Positions 1 to 10,463 are shown, counted from the stretch's first letter. The stretch is 64,000 bases of DNA from Erysipelotrichales bacterium (GCA_910575705.1 CAJTFG010000002.1:310001-374000), one strand, 5' to 3'. A program made the numbers and translations. The notes: generated from the sequence alone by a model not told the origin.

Positions 1-62
1 TATCATTTTTTTAAAATTACAAATAGTTATATATTCTTTTGCTATGTTTCATTTTCTTAATT

Positions 63-71
63 TGTTATAAT
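63..71 (+). promoter_or_regulatory. Extended -10 promoter of ruvAB
   Basis: TGTTATAAT lies just upstream of ruvA (TATAAT at 66-71 with a TG one base before it). This is the extended -10 form that needs little -35 support. It is 15 bases before the ruvA start codon, so the leader is very short. Confidence 0.5.
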
Positions 72-86
72 AGAAAAGGTGATAAT

Positions 87-668
87 ATGATAGCATTTGT
101 CAGAGGAACGGTGTGCAGTATAACGAAGGACACCGTAATTGTCGATAATCATGGAATTGGATATCTCGTCTATGTAAGCGATCCTACAAAGATTGCGTTA
201 AATAGGGAAGTAACTTTGTATACATATCAGCATGTGCGGGAGGATGCCATTCTTTTGTTTGGCTTTTTAAGTATGGAGGAGCACGATGTATTTTTACAGC
301 TGATATCGGTTAAGGGAGTAGGGCCGAAGACAGCCTTGACGATGCTCGGGGTATGTCCGGTCAAAGAAATGATCTCTGCGATCGAAAATAATGATGTTGC
401 GGCTTTGAAAAAGCTGCCGGGAATCGGCGCGAAGACAGCGCAGCAGATCGTTTTGGATCTGCGCGGTAAACTCGTAGAAGAAGAACAGGAAGATGTACAG
501 CCGCAAAATAGTGCGCAGCGTGATGCTGTGGATGCACTGAAAGCATTGGGATATAAACAGTCTGAGATCAACAGCATCAAGAAGGAATGGAAGAGCGATG
601 AAACGAAAAGTGTTGACGAATATATTCGCCAGGCACTTGTTTTGTTAGCGAAACGAAAGGGAGTTTAA
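87..668 (+). CDS. ruvA: Holliday junction branch migration protein RuvA
   Basis: RuvA binds four-way DNA junctions as a tetramer and loads the RuvB motor during recombination repair. The 193-residue product starts MIAFVRGTV and shows the N-terminal OB-fold region. The helix-hairpin-helix repeats follow ([11 protein letters not shown] and [19 protein letters not shown]), then an acidic linker and the C-terminal RuvB-contact domain ([13 protein letters not shown]). I chose the ATG at 87 because it follows AAAGGTGAT and matches the family N-terminus; the frame is open further upstream without a ribosome site. ruvB follows after one base, so the two are co-transcribed. Confidence 0.95.
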   Translation: MIAFVRGTVCSITKDTVIVDNHGIGYLVYVSDPTKIALNREVTLYTYQHVREDAILLFGFLSMEEHDVFLQLISVKGVGPKTALTMLGVCPVKEMISAIENNDVAALKKLPGIGAKTAQQIVLDLRGKLVEEEQEDVQPQNSAQRDAVDALKALGYKQSEINSIKKEWKSDETKSVDEYIRQALVLLAKRKGV

Positions 669-669
669 G

Positions 670-1680
670 ATGGAAGAGCGAATTTTATCACAGGAAGAGC
701 AGCTTTCGGATGATGATATAAATCTGCGTCCGCAGCGCTTGGAAGAATACATCGGACAGCATCAGCTGAAAGAGAATCTTCATATTTTTATGGAAGCCGC
801 AAAGCAGCGTGAAGAGGCGTTGGATCATGTATTGCTGTATGGGCCTCCGGGACTTGGAAAGACGACGCTTTCCTATATCATCGCAAATGAAATGGGAGGA
901 CAGATCAAGATCACAAGCGGTCCTTCCATTGAAAAAAGCGGTGATCTCGCGGCTGTGTTATCAACGCTGCAGGCAGGGGATGTGTTGTTTATCGATGAGA
1001 TACATCGCCTTCCCAAGCAAGTGGAAGAGATCTTATATCCGGCGATGGAGGACTATTGCATCGATATCGTTGTGGGAAAGGATGCGAGTGTGCGTTCCAT
1101 CCGTCTGGATCTGCCGCCGTTTACCCTTGTAGGCGCTACGACACGTGCTGGCGATTTGACCGCTCCTTTACGCGATCGTTTCGGTATCGTTTCCCAGTTG
1201 GAATTCTATGACTTAGAAGAGCTTTCTGCCATCGTTCGCCGCACATCGCATGTATTGGATGTGGAGATCGATGAAGATGCCGTTATCGAAATCGCAAGAA
1301 GAAGCAGAGGGACTCCGCGTATTGCGAATCGTCTGTTTCGCCGCGTCCGCGATTTTGCTCAAGTTATGAATGACGGCCGTATTTCTAAGGAGATCGCACA
1401 GATGGCGCTGGATCGTCTCAAAGTGGATCATCTGGGCTTAGATGCCGTCGATCACAAGTATCTGAAGGGTATCATCGAGCGTTTTAAAGGCGGCCCTGTA
1501 GGGTTAGAGGCGCTTGCCAGCAGCATCGGGGAAGAATCTATGACATTGGAAGATGTTTACGAACCGTATTTGCTGCAGATCGGTTTTATCAATCGTACGC
1601 CGCGCGGCCGTATGGTTACGGAAAAAGCCTATTCTCACCTCGGTTATGTGTTGGAAGAAGGACTTTTCCGCTGTGATTAG
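670..1680 (+). CDS. ruvB: Holliday junction branch migration ATPase RuvB
   Basis: RuvB is the hexameric AAA+ motor that drives branch migration with RuvA. The 336-residue protein has Walker A ([10 protein letters not shown], about residues 57-66), Walker B (LFIDEIHRL), the sensor/arginine-finger stretch [18 protein letters not shown], and the C-terminal winged helix with the family signature near [10 protein letters not shown]. Length is normal. It starts one base after the ruvA stop. The stop codon region overlaps the convergent membrane-protein gene at 1677. Confidence 0.96.
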   Translation: MEERILSQEEQLSDDDINLRPQRLEEYIGQHQLKENLHIFMEAAKQREEALDHVLLYGPPGLGKTTLSYIIANEMGGQIKITSGPSIEKSGDLAAVLSTLQAGDVLFIDEIHRLPKQVEEILYPAMEDYCIDIVVGKDASVRSIRLDLPPFTLVGATTRAGDLTAPLRDRFGIVSQLEFYDLEELSAIVRRTSHVLDVEIDEDAVIEIARRSRGTPRIANRLFRRVRDFAQVMNDGRISKEIAQMALDRLKVDHLGLDAVDHKYLKGIIERFKGGPVGLEALASSIGEESMTLEDVYEPYLLQIGFINRTPRGRMVTEKAYSHLGYVLEEGLFRCD

Positions 1681-2027
1681 ACCTTTCTGCTTAAAGCGAA
1701 TGCACAGCCGACTGTATAACAAAGCAGTTTGCTGACAAGCTTTATTATGACCATCAACGTGAAGCTTTCCAAAAGAAGGCAGCCGATGACGGCGATGATC
1801 GCAATGACTCCTAAAGCGTGTAACAGCGCTTTTTTTTGTATTCCCATGCCGAGGATGAAGCCTGCGATAAGGTAAGCGGCCGCACCGAATATCCAATTCA
1901 GTATGTGGAAGGCATTCGTATTGATCATATGAAAAAAGTATAAAATACTGAAAATAAGAGAAAATAAAATTGTACATAGAAAAAGACAGGCTATGGATTG
2001 AAGAAGGATTTTTGCATTTGATTTCAT
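1677..2027 (-). CDS. TIGR04086-like small membrane protein
   Basis: This 116-residue protein appears to have four hydrophobic segments: [20 protein letters not shown], an [20 protein letters not shown] region, [16 protein letters not shown] and a C-terminal [12 protein letters not shown]. The pattern resembles the TIGR04086 membrane family; the function is unknown. The start at 2027 follows GAGGTGACA on the minus strand. The 3' end overlaps the ruvB stop tail-to-tail, and it diverges from the DUF421 gene. Confidence 0.6.
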   Translation of the reverse strand: MKSNAKILLQSIACLFLCTILFSLIFSILYFFHMINTNAFHILNWIFGAAAYLIAGFILGMGIQKKALLHALGVIAIIAVIGCLLLESFTLMVIIKLVSKLLCYTVGCAFALSRKV

Positions 2028-2086
2028 AGTGTCACCTCGATTCAGTGTATGATGAAGGGTACTCATCTATGCAAGGAGGAAGAAAA

Positions 2087-2749
2087 ATGCAGGAATATTT
2101 TGAACTTATCGGCAAATGTTTTATTTTTTATTTTGTCATTATATTAGCTTTGCGTCTTATGGGAAAGAGGGAAGTCGGCGAACTGAGCATCTTTGATATC
2201 GTCATCTATCTCGTCATGTCGGAGCTGTTGGCATTATCCATCTCGGAATCGGATGAGAGCATATTGAAATCCTTAGTTCCGATCTTTACGCTTGCGTTTC
2301 TTCAGATCATCGTTTCACTGGTATTGCTGAAAAGCAAAAAAGCGCGTGATTTGATCGATGGGAAAGGTGTCATCATCATTCATAACGGTCATATCAATCA
2401 GCGAGCGATGAAAAAAGAACGCTACAGCATCGATGATATGATGACACAGCTGCGGGATAAGGATCTTTCATCACCGGATGAGGTGGAATTCGCCGTTTTA
2501 GAAAACAGCGGTCATCTGTCGGTGATACCGAAATCCAAATGCAAGGTAAAACATCCCAGTCCGTTGATCAGTGACGGCATGATCAACGATGCGGCATTGC
2601 AAGATCTGGGCTTTGATCGGGAATGGCTAAGCGAATGTCTTTTACGAGAGGGTGTGGATGACTATCGGGATGTCTTTTTATGCATGTATCAAAAAGACGG
2701 ACTTTATGTTATCAAAAAAGAACTGAATTCCAAGGATTCCTTGTTTTAA
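2087..2749 (+). CDS. DUF421 (YetF-like) membrane protein
   Basis: The 220-residue protein has three N-terminal transmembrane helices containing the family signature RLMGKREVGELSIFDIVIYLVMSELLAL. A soluble C-terminal domain follows, with YSIDDMMTQLRDKDL and EFAVLENSGHLSVIPK, as in the YetF/YdfS group. The role is unknown, though relatives are linked to sporulation or membrane stress in bacilli. The ATG at 2087 is chosen because AAGGAGG lies at 2073-2079; an earlier in-frame start at 2045 lacks a site. Its 3' end meets the convergent flippase gene. Confidence 0.8.
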   Translation: MQEYFELIGKCFIFYFVIILALRLMGKREVGELSIFDIVIYLVMSELLALSISESDESILKSLVPIFTLAFLQIIVSLVLLKSKKARDLIDGKGVIIIHNGHINQRAMKKERYSIDDMMTQLRDKDLSSPDEVEFAVLENSGHLSVIPKSKCKVKHPSPLISDGMINDAALQDLGFDREWLSECLLREGVDDYRDVFLCMYQKDGLYVIKKELNSKDSLF

Positions 2750-4032
2750 TGCTGTTGTGCCAAAGAGATGCTGACCTTTATTGCATGAAGCAGGGTAGTT
2801 GCCATCATACCGCAAGTCAATCCGATTGCCAGACTGGAAGTCGTATGTGCGGAAAGGAAAGCGACACAGAAGATGCGGATCAAACAGCCGATGAAAGTAT
2901 CCAGCATCGCTGAGCTGCTTTTGGATAAAGAGTGCATCATACTGGATAAAGGCGGCTGCAATGAGTACAGCGCAAACGGCCAAGCCAACTGTTTTAACAG
3001 CAGTGCGCCGTTTGTATTATGATAAAATAGCTGCAGCAATTGTTCGGGAAAAACGTAACAGACAAGTGAGGATCCGATACCGATGAGAAAGCAGGATCCT
3101 AAAATCACATTGCATAGTTTTTTGGCATGCCGCACGTTGTTTCGGGAAAAGTGATACGTGAAGCTGGGTAGCAGATAATTGCTTAAGCTGACCGTGATGA
3201 AAGACGGCATGGTGATGATCGGCAATACGTAGCCGTTTAATTGTCCGTATGTGGCGAGCATCGCTTGGTTTTGAGCGAGGCTTACGCCCCATACCATGAC
3301 GATCGGTTCTAAAAAATATGTCAGGGAACCGATGAGACGGCTGCCGGTCATAGGTAAGGAAATGCGCAAAAGATCGATAAAATCTCGTTTATGCGGCCGC
3401 TCCTGAATGACAGGAGTCCTTTTTTTATGGCTTGTGATATGCATCAGCATATAGATGGAACTGAAGAGCTCTCCGACCGTGATGGACAGCATAGCGATTC
3501 TGGCCATTGCGACGGCATCCATATTCGGAATCATCCAGAAGATAAATACTAAAAACAGGATACGTGACAATTCTTCGTAAATCTGCGATGTTGCTGCAGC
3601 GATATGACTTTGTACGCCGTACAGATATCCTTTCAGGATGCCGGAAAGACTGACTATCGGAAGCAAAGGAACGATGGCATACAATACGGGAACGATGACA
3701 TCCTGCTTTAAGACCGTATGAGCCATCCACGGAATGAGTATCAGAAAGGAGCATACGATGATGAGATTCGTCAGTACGGATATGCATATGCTTGTATACA
3801 AAGGGATTCTTTTTTGCTGCTTTTGCGCGATCAGCTTGGATAAGGCAGATGGAATTCCGATCTGAACGATGGTGATCATGAAGATCATCGTACTGGAAGC
3901 GAGTGAATAATAGCTCATGGCATCACTGCTTAACACCCGTGCTAAAATGATTCTTCCGCCGAAAGAAAGTATTTTGGCGATGACGGATATCAAAATGAGT
4001 AAAGCGGTTGATTTAAGTAGTGTTTTTTTCAT
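2746..4032 (-). CDS. Polysaccharide-type flippase (SpoVB/MurJ-like, MOP superfamily)
   Basis: A roughly 428-residue integral membrane protein with about 12-14 hydrophobic segments. The N-terminus is typical of the oligosaccharide flippase/SpoVB group (KSTALLILISVIAKILSFGGRIILARVL). Such proteins flip lipid-linked sugars, sometimes lipid II. The start at 4032 follows CAGGAGC on the minus strand and removes an upstream non-hydrophobic extension. The stop is tail-to-tail with the DUF421 gene. A role in cell wall or spore cortex precursor export is inference. Confidence 0.75.
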   Translation of the reverse strand: MKKTLLKSTALLILISVIAKILSFGGRIILARVLSSDAMSYYSLASSTMIFMITIVQIGIPSALSKLIAQKQQKRIPLYTSICISVLTNLIIVCSFLILIPWMAHTVLKQDVIVPVLYAIVPLLPIVSLSGILKGYLYGVQSHIAAATSQIYEELSRILFLVFIFWMIPNMDAVAMARIAMLSITVGELFSSIYMLMHITSHKKRTPVIQERPHKRDFIDLLRISLPMTGSRLIGSLTYFLEPIVMVWGVSLAQNQAMLATYGQLNGYVLPIITMPSFITVSLSNYLLPSFTYHFSRNNVRHAKKLCNVILGSCFLIGIGSSLVCYVFPEQLLQLFYHNTNGALLLKQLAWPFALYSLQPPLSSMMHSLSKSSSAMLDTFIGCLIRIFCVAFLSAHTTSSLAIGLTCGMMATTLLHAIKVSISLAQQH

Positions 4033-4133
4033 AAGCACGCTCCTGATCATCTCTATTGTATGGCCATGAGAAGCGGAACATTCTACTTCATAAAAAATAT
4101 TTCGATATTGCATTCAAGAGATAGAAATAATTA

Positions 4134-4162
4134 TTGTTTGTAAAAAAGAACTATTGTATAAT
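4134..4162 (+). promoter_or_regulatory. Promoter of comN-secDF
   Basis: TTGTTT (4134-4139), a 17-base spacer and TATAAT (4157-4162), ending 29 bases before the comN-like start codon. Confidence 0.55.
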
Positions 4163-4191
4163 AAATAATACGATGTAAGGAGGTCATGTGA

Positions 4192-4476
4192 ATGGATCAG
4201 CGGTTTATCGATGATAAGCATTTGAAACTGGCAGTAGCTTTGCGAACCAATCAGCTGAAAAGAGAACAGCTATCCTCCTTGACTTATCAACACGTAGAAG
4301 CAGCACTTCAGGAAATGGTTTGGAAACATAAGCAGCCGGCGTCCATACATGAAGCGATTGATGATGTATTTCGTTTGACGGCAAATGAAGTAGTTGCCTT
4401 TCTTTCAAATCAGGCAGTCATTATGGGTTCGCAGATGAAACTGAATGATCTGAAAGATGTGATAGGAGGGAAATAG
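4192..4476 (+). CDS. comN: ComN-like post-transcriptional regulator
   Basis: This 94-residue helical protein matches the small post-transcriptional regulator family typified by Bacillus ComN, from the pattern LRTNQLKREQLSSLTYQHVEAAL. The family gene commonly sits beside secDF, as here: the stop is directly followed by the secDF ATG at 4477. AAGGAGG precedes the start at a good distance. In Bacillus, ComN affects comE mRNA; the role here is not shown by the sequence. Confidence 0.7.
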   Translation: MDQRFIDDKHLKLAVALRTNQLKREQLSSLTYQHVEAALQEMVWKHKQPASIHEAIDDVFRLTANEVVAFLSNQAVIMGSQMKLNDLKDVIGGK

Positions 4477-6762
4477 ATGAAAAAATCCAGATTGATCGCA
4501 TTTGCATTGACCGTTCTGGTCATCATCGGTGTCATTGCAGGATACTATGGTGATATTCAAAAAAATATGAAACTGGGACTGGATCTGCAAGGTGGATTTG
4601 AAATTTTATATGAGGTAGCGCCGCTGGACGGACAGGAAATGCCGGATATGAGTGCGGTTGCTAAGTCTGTCAGCAAGCGTATCGATGTTTTGGGTGTCAA
4701 TGAACCGGAGATCCAGGTGGAAGGGGATAATCGCATTCGCGTTCAGTTAGCGGGAGTGCAGGATGCGGATCAGGCACGCCGTGTGATTTCTTCTACTGCC
4801 AATCTTACATTCCGTGATATCGATGATAATCTATTGATGGACGCTACGGTTTTACAAGAAGGACAGGCTTCGGTGCAGTACGATGAATACAGCCGTCCTA
4901 TGGTATCGTTAAAGCTTTCTGATCAAAACCGATTTTACGAGGTGACGAAGAAGGTTGCCGCTATGGGAAGCGGCAGGAACCTGATGGTCGCTTGGCTTGA
5001 TTTTGATGAAGCGAAGGATTCCTATGCCAAAGAATATCAGAAAGAAAAGCCGTCATACATATCCGCAGCGACCGTAAAAGAGGGGATCAACTCAACGAGC
5101 GCTGTCATTTCGGGAAATTTTGATAAGAAAGAAGCACAGGAATTGGCGGATCTGATCAATTCCGGATCCCTTCCCGTGAAAATGACGGAGATCTATACGA
5201 ATGCCGTTACCGCGGATTATGGAATGGATGCTTTTTCCAACACGATGTTGGCAGGAGGTGTCGGAATTGCATTGATCATGCTGTTTATGATCTTGTATTA
5301 CCGTCTTCCGGGTTTGGTCAGCGCCATTACGATCGCTGTATACGTATTTGCGGTATTCTTCATTTATAATGCGATCGGTAGTGTCTTTTCCTTATCCGGC
5401 ATCGCTGCTTTGCTGCTTGGTGTCGGGATGGCTGTTGACTCCAATATCATTACCTTTGAGCGAATCAAGGATAGTATGTATGCCGGAAGAAGTTTGAAAA
5501 CTGCCTTTTATGAAGGAAGTTCAAAATCGTTTACGACGATTTTGGATTCTCAGCTTACGACGTTTATTTCCGCGATTATTTTATATTTATTAGGAACCGG
5601 AAGTGTTAAGGGATTTGCGACGATGCTGATCGTCTCTACCGTAGCGACGCTGCTGTTGATCGTCTTTGTGGCTCGCTTCTTATTGAAGATGATCGTGGAC
5701 AGCGGGATTGCGGATGATCGCCGTTCTTGGTTTGGCGTAAGCGATCGGTTGGTTCCGAATGTCGCAAAAGGAGAGGAACAGTTCTACTTTGGCCATTTTC
5801 ATAATTTTGATTTTATAGCTAAAGCGAAATACTTTATCTTTGCTTCTTTGAGTGTTTTGGTGATTGCCGTTTTGTGTATGGGATTCCATGGCTTTAAAGG
5901 GGATGGGATCATGAACTTCGGTATTGACTTTACAAGCGGTACGAAGATTACCATACAAAGTGATACGGCAATTGATTCTGCAACGCTGAACAAGCAATTG
6001 AGTGATCTGGGAATCGAAGCGAGCGCCATTAAGATCAATGGTGAAGGCAATACAAATGCTCAGGTTTTTGTAAAGCATGCGATCGAGCAGGAAACGATGA
6101 ATCAGGTAAAGACTTCTCTGCAGCAGACGTACGGTCACGAGATTAACGAGAATACCGTAACACCGGTTATCGGAAAAGAACTCGTGCGTAATGCGGTGAT
6201 CATATCGCTTTTGGCATGGATCGGTATCATGGTATATGTATCCATCCGTTTTAAATGGGATTATGCCGTTTCCGGTATCGCCGCATTGGTTCATGATGTT
6301 GTCATCATACTTGCTTTCTGTGCGATTTTCCGTTTGGAGATCAATACGGAGATCATTGCGGTCATGTTAGCGATCATCGGTTATTCTATTAATAACTCTA
6401 TTGTAGTATTTGACCGTATCCGTGAATCTGTAAAGGCACACAGCCATAGCCGGATTACGAAAGGACAGTATAAAAAGATCGTCAATGAAGCCCTTCAGAA
6501 GACGATGATACGTTCCGTCTTATCTACTTTTACGACGATCATTCCGGTAGTATGTTTGATGCTTATGGGCAGTGAAGGTATCTTTACGTTCAACCTGACC
6601 TTATTTATCGGTCTTGCTGCCGGTGCCGGTTCTTCGTTATTTATCGCCGCACAGCTCTGGTATTATATTCGTACGCACTTGCATATAAAGCCGAAACAGA
6701 AGAAGACGAGGAAAAAAGAAGAACTGGAAGAGATGATCGTTCCGGGAATGAATGACTATTAA
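4477..6762 (+). CDS. secDF: Fused protein-export membrane protein SecDF
   Basis: SecD and SecF use the proton motive force to help SecYEG export proteins. Here both are one 761-residue chain. The SecD half has LGLDLQGGFEILYEV, the P1-like periplasmic region and the transmembrane block with LLLGVGMAVDSNIITFERIKD. The SecF half begins near residue 440, with FGIDFTSGTKITI and MLAIIGYSINNSIVVFDRIRE. Both RND-type cores are intact. It follows comN without a gap and is closed by a hairpin at 6770-6805. Confidence 0.95.
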   Translation: MKKSRLIAFALTVLVIIGVIAGYYGDIQKNMKLGLDLQGGFEILYEVAPLDGQEMPDMSAVAKSVSKRIDVLGVNEPEIQVEGDNRIRVQLAGVQDADQARRVISSTANLTFRDIDDNLLMDATVLQEGQASVQYDEYSRPMVSLKLSDQNRFYEVTKKVAAMGSGRNLMVAWLDFDEAKDSYAKEYQKEKPSYISAATVKEGINSTSAVISGNFDKKEAQELADLINSGSLPVKMTEIYTNAVTADYGMDAFSNTMLAGGVGIALIMLFMILYYRLPGLVSAITIAVYVFAVFFIYNAIGSVFSLSGIAALLLGVGMAVDSNIITFERIKDSMYAGRSLKTAFYEGSSKSFTTILDSQLTTFISAIILYLLGTGSVKGFATMLIVSTVATLLLIVFVARFLLKMIVDSGIADDRRSWFGVSDRLVPNVAKGEEQFYFGHFHNFDFIAKAKYFIFASLSVLVIAVLCMGFHGFKGDGIMNFGIDFTSGTKITIQSDTAIDSATLNKQLSDLGIEASAIKINGEGNTNAQVFVKHAIEQETMNQVKTSLQQTYGHEINENTVTPVIGKELVRNAVIISLLAWIGIMVYVSIRFKWDYAVSGIAALVHDVVIILAFCAIFRLEINTEIIAVMLAIIGYSINNSIVVFDRIRESVKAHSHSRITKGQYKKIVNEALQKTMIRSVLSTFTTIIPVVCLMLMGSEGIFTFNLTLFIGLAAGAGSSLFIAAQLWYYIRTHLHIKPKQKKTRKKEELEEMIVPGMNDY

Positions 6763-6769
6763 TGAAAGA

Positions 6770-6805
6770 AAAAGCTATATGATGATACATCTATAGCTTT
6801 TTTTG
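6770..6805 (+). terminator. Terminator after secDF
   Basis: A ten-base stem AAAAGCTATA / TATAGCTTTT with a short loop, followed by a run of T. Confidence 0.8.
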
Positions 6806-6925
6806 TAAGATAAGAGGAAAGATTATTGAAAGGATGATATAGGTGTTTATAAAAGGATGTTAATATAGTAATATTTATGTAGATAAAAGACTCTTGATAT
6901 CTTTATCATATAAGGAGAACATCAT

Positions 6926-8095
6926 ATGGTAAAAAGTAAAATCGCTCTTTTCGTTCTCTTTCTTGTAATGCTTACAGGTTGCTCAAAAGCAGAAGATGAA
7001 AGCATTATGGAGACAGATCCGATGAAAGTAATAATGACAGAAAAAGTGTATGAGCTTCAGGAATTGGAATTCCATGATTTTAATCAGATCCCGTATTCTT
7101 CATTTATCATGTTTCATGGGATAACGGATAATGTATTATATTTTGCCTATGGAGAATCTGACAATGCTACGATCTATTCGACAAATGCCTTGTATGGTTA
7201 TGATATAGAAACCAAAAAGGTTACTATGTTAAAGGATATTCAAAATAAATTCCGCGTATGGGATTTTGTGTTATGCGATAATGGCGACATGTTGTATTCA
7301 AAAGTAGAATTAGGAGACAGCGAATCGGATCCTTTCCATTTTGAGATCATAAAGGAAAGTAATGGCAAAGAAACCGTGCTGGATGAAGGCAGTTTATTTA
7401 ATCATTTAAATGGTCCGGCATTCTCAAGGGCAGGCGAAAACATATTTTATCTCTTGCAGGAAGTGGAAATGGACGCAAGTACCAATACCGCAAATGCGCA
7501 AATAGATTCTTTAAATGAAATAACGAAGGATGGTACTGCCGTTTCTGTTTGGTCTTCATAAGCGAAAGTGGAAGATCAGCACATTGTAGAGGAAGAGGAG
7601 ATATTAATATCTACAGACCCGCATCATAGTGCTACATCTGTTGTTTTCTATACACAAAAGGCGTCTGCCACAGAAATGGAATCAACGCTTTATTACTATC
7701 AAGATGAGAAGTTAAAAAGCAAAGTTTTTAAAGAAAGGATCAGCACTGTCGTTCCTTTGACGAATTACATTGTTGTAAATACGCGTTCTGCTTCTTATGT
7801 CATCGATATAAAAAAAGATACGGTAAAAGAAATTGTGGATTTGAACATGAAAGTTTATCAAGGTGTGCAAATGAAAGGCGATAAATTCATTTATTATAAT
7901 GAAGACGGAAATGCTTATATTATGGAAATTATGGAGTCCGGTATTGAACTTTCTAAAGTGACGGGAATGAAAAGCGGATTTTTGCCAAGGTTTATTGTAG
8001 ATAAGCATGGAAATGTGATAGCGGGTGGTTATCGGGTGAATGATGAAGCTACTCAAATGCAAACAGTGGAATTGTATTATCTAGCAAATGATTAG
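6926..8095 (+). pseudogene. Lipoprotein gene split by one in-frame TAA
   Basis: The reading frame from 6926 begins with a lipoprotein signal (FVLFLVMLTGC, lipobox LTGC near residue 19) after AAGGAG. It runs 211 codons to a TAA at 7559-7561. The same frame then continues without another stop for about 177 codons to 8095, so a single nonsense codon divides one protein of about 389 residues. Both halves read as repeated strand-like units (NVLYFAYGESDN, KFIYYNEDGNAYIMEI), suggesting a beta-propeller-like secreted domain. I do not recognise the family. The two pieces may be a recent pseudogene, a sequencing error, or a translated N-terminal fragment. A clear terminator follows. Confidence 0.75.
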
Positions 8096-8119
8096 AGGCT
8101 GTAAAGCAGCCTCTTTTTT
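8094..8119 (+). terminator. Terminator after the split lipoprotein gene
   Basis: Stem AGAGGCTG / CAGCCTCT with a TAAAG loop, followed by six T. Confidence 0.85.
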
Positions 8120-8235
8120 ATCATCGGTAGATATTTGATGACGTATAAAAGTTGATCATTAATTTTACAAAAATACCTCGCTAAGTAGGAAAAGGAGACG
8201 AAATATGCTATTATATAAAAATTAAAGGAGCATAT

Positions 8236-9849
8236 ATGAAGATAGTTGAATTGGATATTTCACAATATAAAGATATAAAAGAAAAATATCGTATAAATGA
8301 TCTTTGTGCTAAAGTGTTGGCATCAAAAAATCTTACTTCCAAACAGATAGAGGAGATCTTGAAAAAACCGGTACTGGCAGATCCGATGAAAGCCATCGGC
8401 TTAAAGGAAGTAGCCGGAAGGATCTTGCTTGCGAAATCACAGCATGAAAAGGTGCTGGTGTGTGGAGATTATGATGCGGATGGGATATGTGCTACGACCA
8501 TCTTGTACGAAACGCTGGGACGTTTGGGTATCCAGGCGGGGTTTTATATACCGAACCGCTTTAAGGAAGGATACGGGCTGCATACGGATACGGTGCAAAT
8601 GGCGAAAGAAAAAGGCTATACGTTATTGATAACAGTAGATAACGGCGTAAAGGCGATCGAAGCGCTGGAGATGGCAAAACAGTTACAGTTGGATGTCATC
8701 GTTACGGATCATCATGCGATGGATGGTGAAATACCGTGTTTCTGTCTTCTGCATCCGCAAACGATGGGAGAGGAATTTCAATATCTCAGCGGCGCCGGAG
8801 TTGCTTTGGAAATTTCGCGTGCCTTGATCGGGGAGCATAAGGAATTTGTCGTTCTTGCCTGTGTAGCGGCTATTGCGGATGTTATGCCGTTATGGAAGGA
8901 GACCAGAGCGATCGTAAAGCTGGGGATACAATATTTGAAAGAAGGCTGTTGTAAACCGATTCAACTGTTGAGCAACGATGCGCAGCCGATATGGGAAGAA
9001 TCCATGATCGCTTATCAGATCGTGCCTAAGATCAATGCTACCGGAAGGCTCGCAGACATGGCAAATGCGAATAATACGGTACGTTACTTGATGTTGAACA
9101 ATTATGAGCAGATGAAGAGCTTTGCCCGGCAGATCAACAAGCTGAATGAGAAGCGGAAGATGATGAGCGATACCATGTGTGAGGAAGCCTCGACGCTCAT
9201 TCAGGAAGAGAAACGCTTTCAGGTTCTTTATAAAGACGATTTTCATGAGGGAATCGTAGGATTGGTCGCAGGAAGGATATGCAGTCAGCGTCATCAGCCG
9301 GTTATGGTGCTTGCTCGACATGATCAGTTTCTGCGCGGCAGCATTCGCAGCTGCAGCAGCATCGATCTGACGGAGTTTTTTGATGGCTGCAGAGATCTGT
9401 TACAGGCGTATGGAGGGCATAAGGCCGCTGCGGGAATCGGCTTTCATGAGAGAAATCTTACGGCGATACGGCAATATATTGATGCGCAGATGGCGGATAA
9501 GGAATTGATGGAAGAGGAGCCTTTGGAGGTCATTGCTATTGACGGGACAGAGCTGACGATGCATGATGTGTCCGCTTTAAGAATGCTGGCACCGTTTGGG
9601 CAAGGATTTTCGGAACCGCTGTTTTTGATAAGCGATCTGTCTCTTACTTCTTTAAAAACTTTAAGCAAAAAGAAGCATCTGAAATGGGAAAGTGAACAGG
9701 ATATCGACTGCATGTACTTTCATTGCGGAGATATCGCAAAGGAATATGAAGGTAAGTCGCGGTTGGAATTCATCGGTACATTGAAATTAAATCACTTCAT
9801 GGGACGAAAAAAAGTGAATATTTTTGTTGAGGAAGTTCTCGTACGATAA
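8236..9849 (+). CDS. recJ: Single-stranded-DNA-specific exonuclease RecJ
   Basis: RecJ degrades single-stranded DNA 5' to 3' in recombination and mismatch or base-excision repair. The 537-residue protein has the DHH-phosphoesterase motifs VCGDYDADGICAT, ITVDNG and VTDHHAMD. The DHHA1 region includes SGAGVALEI, and the GGHKAAAGIGF stretch is followed by an OB-fold C-terminus. It is on the short side for Firmicute RecJ, lacking the longer C-terminal extension. The neighbours apt and rel give the usual secDF-recJ-apt-rel order. Confidence 0.92.
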   Translation: MKIVELDISQYKDIKEKYRINDLCAKVLASKNLTSKQIEEILKKPVLADPMKAIGLKEVAGRILLAKSQHEKVLVCGDYDADGICATTILYETLGRLGIQAGFYIPNRFKEGYGLHTDTVQMAKEKGYTLLITVDNGVKAIEALEMAKQLQLDVIVTDHHAMDGEIPCFCLLHPQTMGEEFQYLSGAGVALEISRALIGEHKEFVVLACVAAIADVMPLWKETRAIVKLGIQYLKEGCCKPIQLLSNDAQPIWEESMIAYQIVPKINATGRLADMANANNTVRYLMLNNYEQMKSFARQINKLNEKRKMMSDTMCEEASTLIQEEKRFQVLYKDDFHEGIVGLVAGRICSQRHQPVMVLARHDQFLRGSIRSCSSIDLTEFFDGCRDLLQAYGGHKAAAGIGFHERNLTAIRQYIDAQMADKELMEEEPLEVIAIDGTELTMHDVSALRMLAPFGQGFSEPLFLISDLSLTSLKTLSKKKHLKWESEQDIDCMYFHCGDIAKEYEGKSRLEFIGTLKLNHFMGRKKVNIFVEEVLVR

Positions 9850-9903
9850 TGCATTTTCAAAGAGAATTTGTTATAATGAATACATTCGAGAAGGAGAACT
9901 GTG

Positions 9904-10419
9904 ATGAACTATAAAGACTATATTGCAACGATACCTGATTTTCCTCAGGAAGGTATTATTTTTCGTGATATAACACCGCTCATGTCGGATGGAACGGCAT
10001 TTCGCTCTGCCTGTCATGAATTGGCGTTGTTTGCTAAAGAAGTCGGCGCGGATGTAATCGTCGGGCCGGAATCAAGAGGTTTCATCTTTGGCTGTCCGGT
10101 TGCTTATGAGTTGGGAATCGGCTTTGTACCGATCCGAAAACCGAACAAACTGCCGCGAGAGACGATCTCCGTAAAATATGATCTGGAATATGGAAGCAAT
10201 GAACTGCATATGCATAGTGACGGTGTACGCAAAGGGCAGAATGTTCTTATCGTCGATGATCTGCTGGCGACCGGAGGGACGGTGGCAGCGACGATCGATT
10301 TGGTAAAACAAGCCGGCGGTACGGTTGTCGGATGTGCGTTTCTAATTGAATTGACCGGATTGCATGGAAGGGATGCGTTGCAGGGATATCCGGTTTTAGC
10401 GTTAATGTCTTACGAATAA
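9904..10419 (+). CDS. apt: Adenine phosphoribosyltransferase
   Basis: Apt salvages adenine to AMP with PRPP. The 171-residue protein has the N-terminal [17 protein letters not shown], the flexible-loop region [11 protein letters not shown] and the PRPP-binding motif [16 protein letters not shown]. The start at 9904 is preferred over the GTG three bases upstream because AAGGAG lies seven bases before it. A hairpin separates it from rel. Confidence 0.95.
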   Translation: MNYKDYIATIPDFPQEGIIFRDITPLMSDGTAFRSACHELALFAKEVGADVIVGPESRGFIFGCPVAYELGIGFVPIRKPNKLPRETISVKYDLEYGSNELHMHSDGVRKGQNVLIVDDLLATGGTVAATIDLVKQAGGTVVGCAFLIELTGLHGRDALQGYPVLALMSYE

Positions 10420-10445
10420 AAAAAGAGGCATGTCCTCTTTTTTTA
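10418..10445 (+). terminator. Terminator between apt and rel
   Basis: Stem AAAAAGAGG / CCTCTTTTT with a five-base loop and a continuing T run. It ends about 20 bases before the rel start, so it may attenuate rather than fully stop read-through. Confidence 0.7.
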
Positions 10446-10463
10446 ATAAAAGCAGGTGAGGGT

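Noticed and set aside
227-580. Minus-strand open frame inside ruvA
   Set aside because: No ribosome site, unlikely protein sequence, fully covered by ruvA; an antisense shadow.
7559-7570. Programmed stop-codon readthrough or recoding in the lipoprotein gene
   Set aside because: The codon is TAA, not TGA, and no hairpin or slippery site follows; a plain nonsense mutation is simpler.
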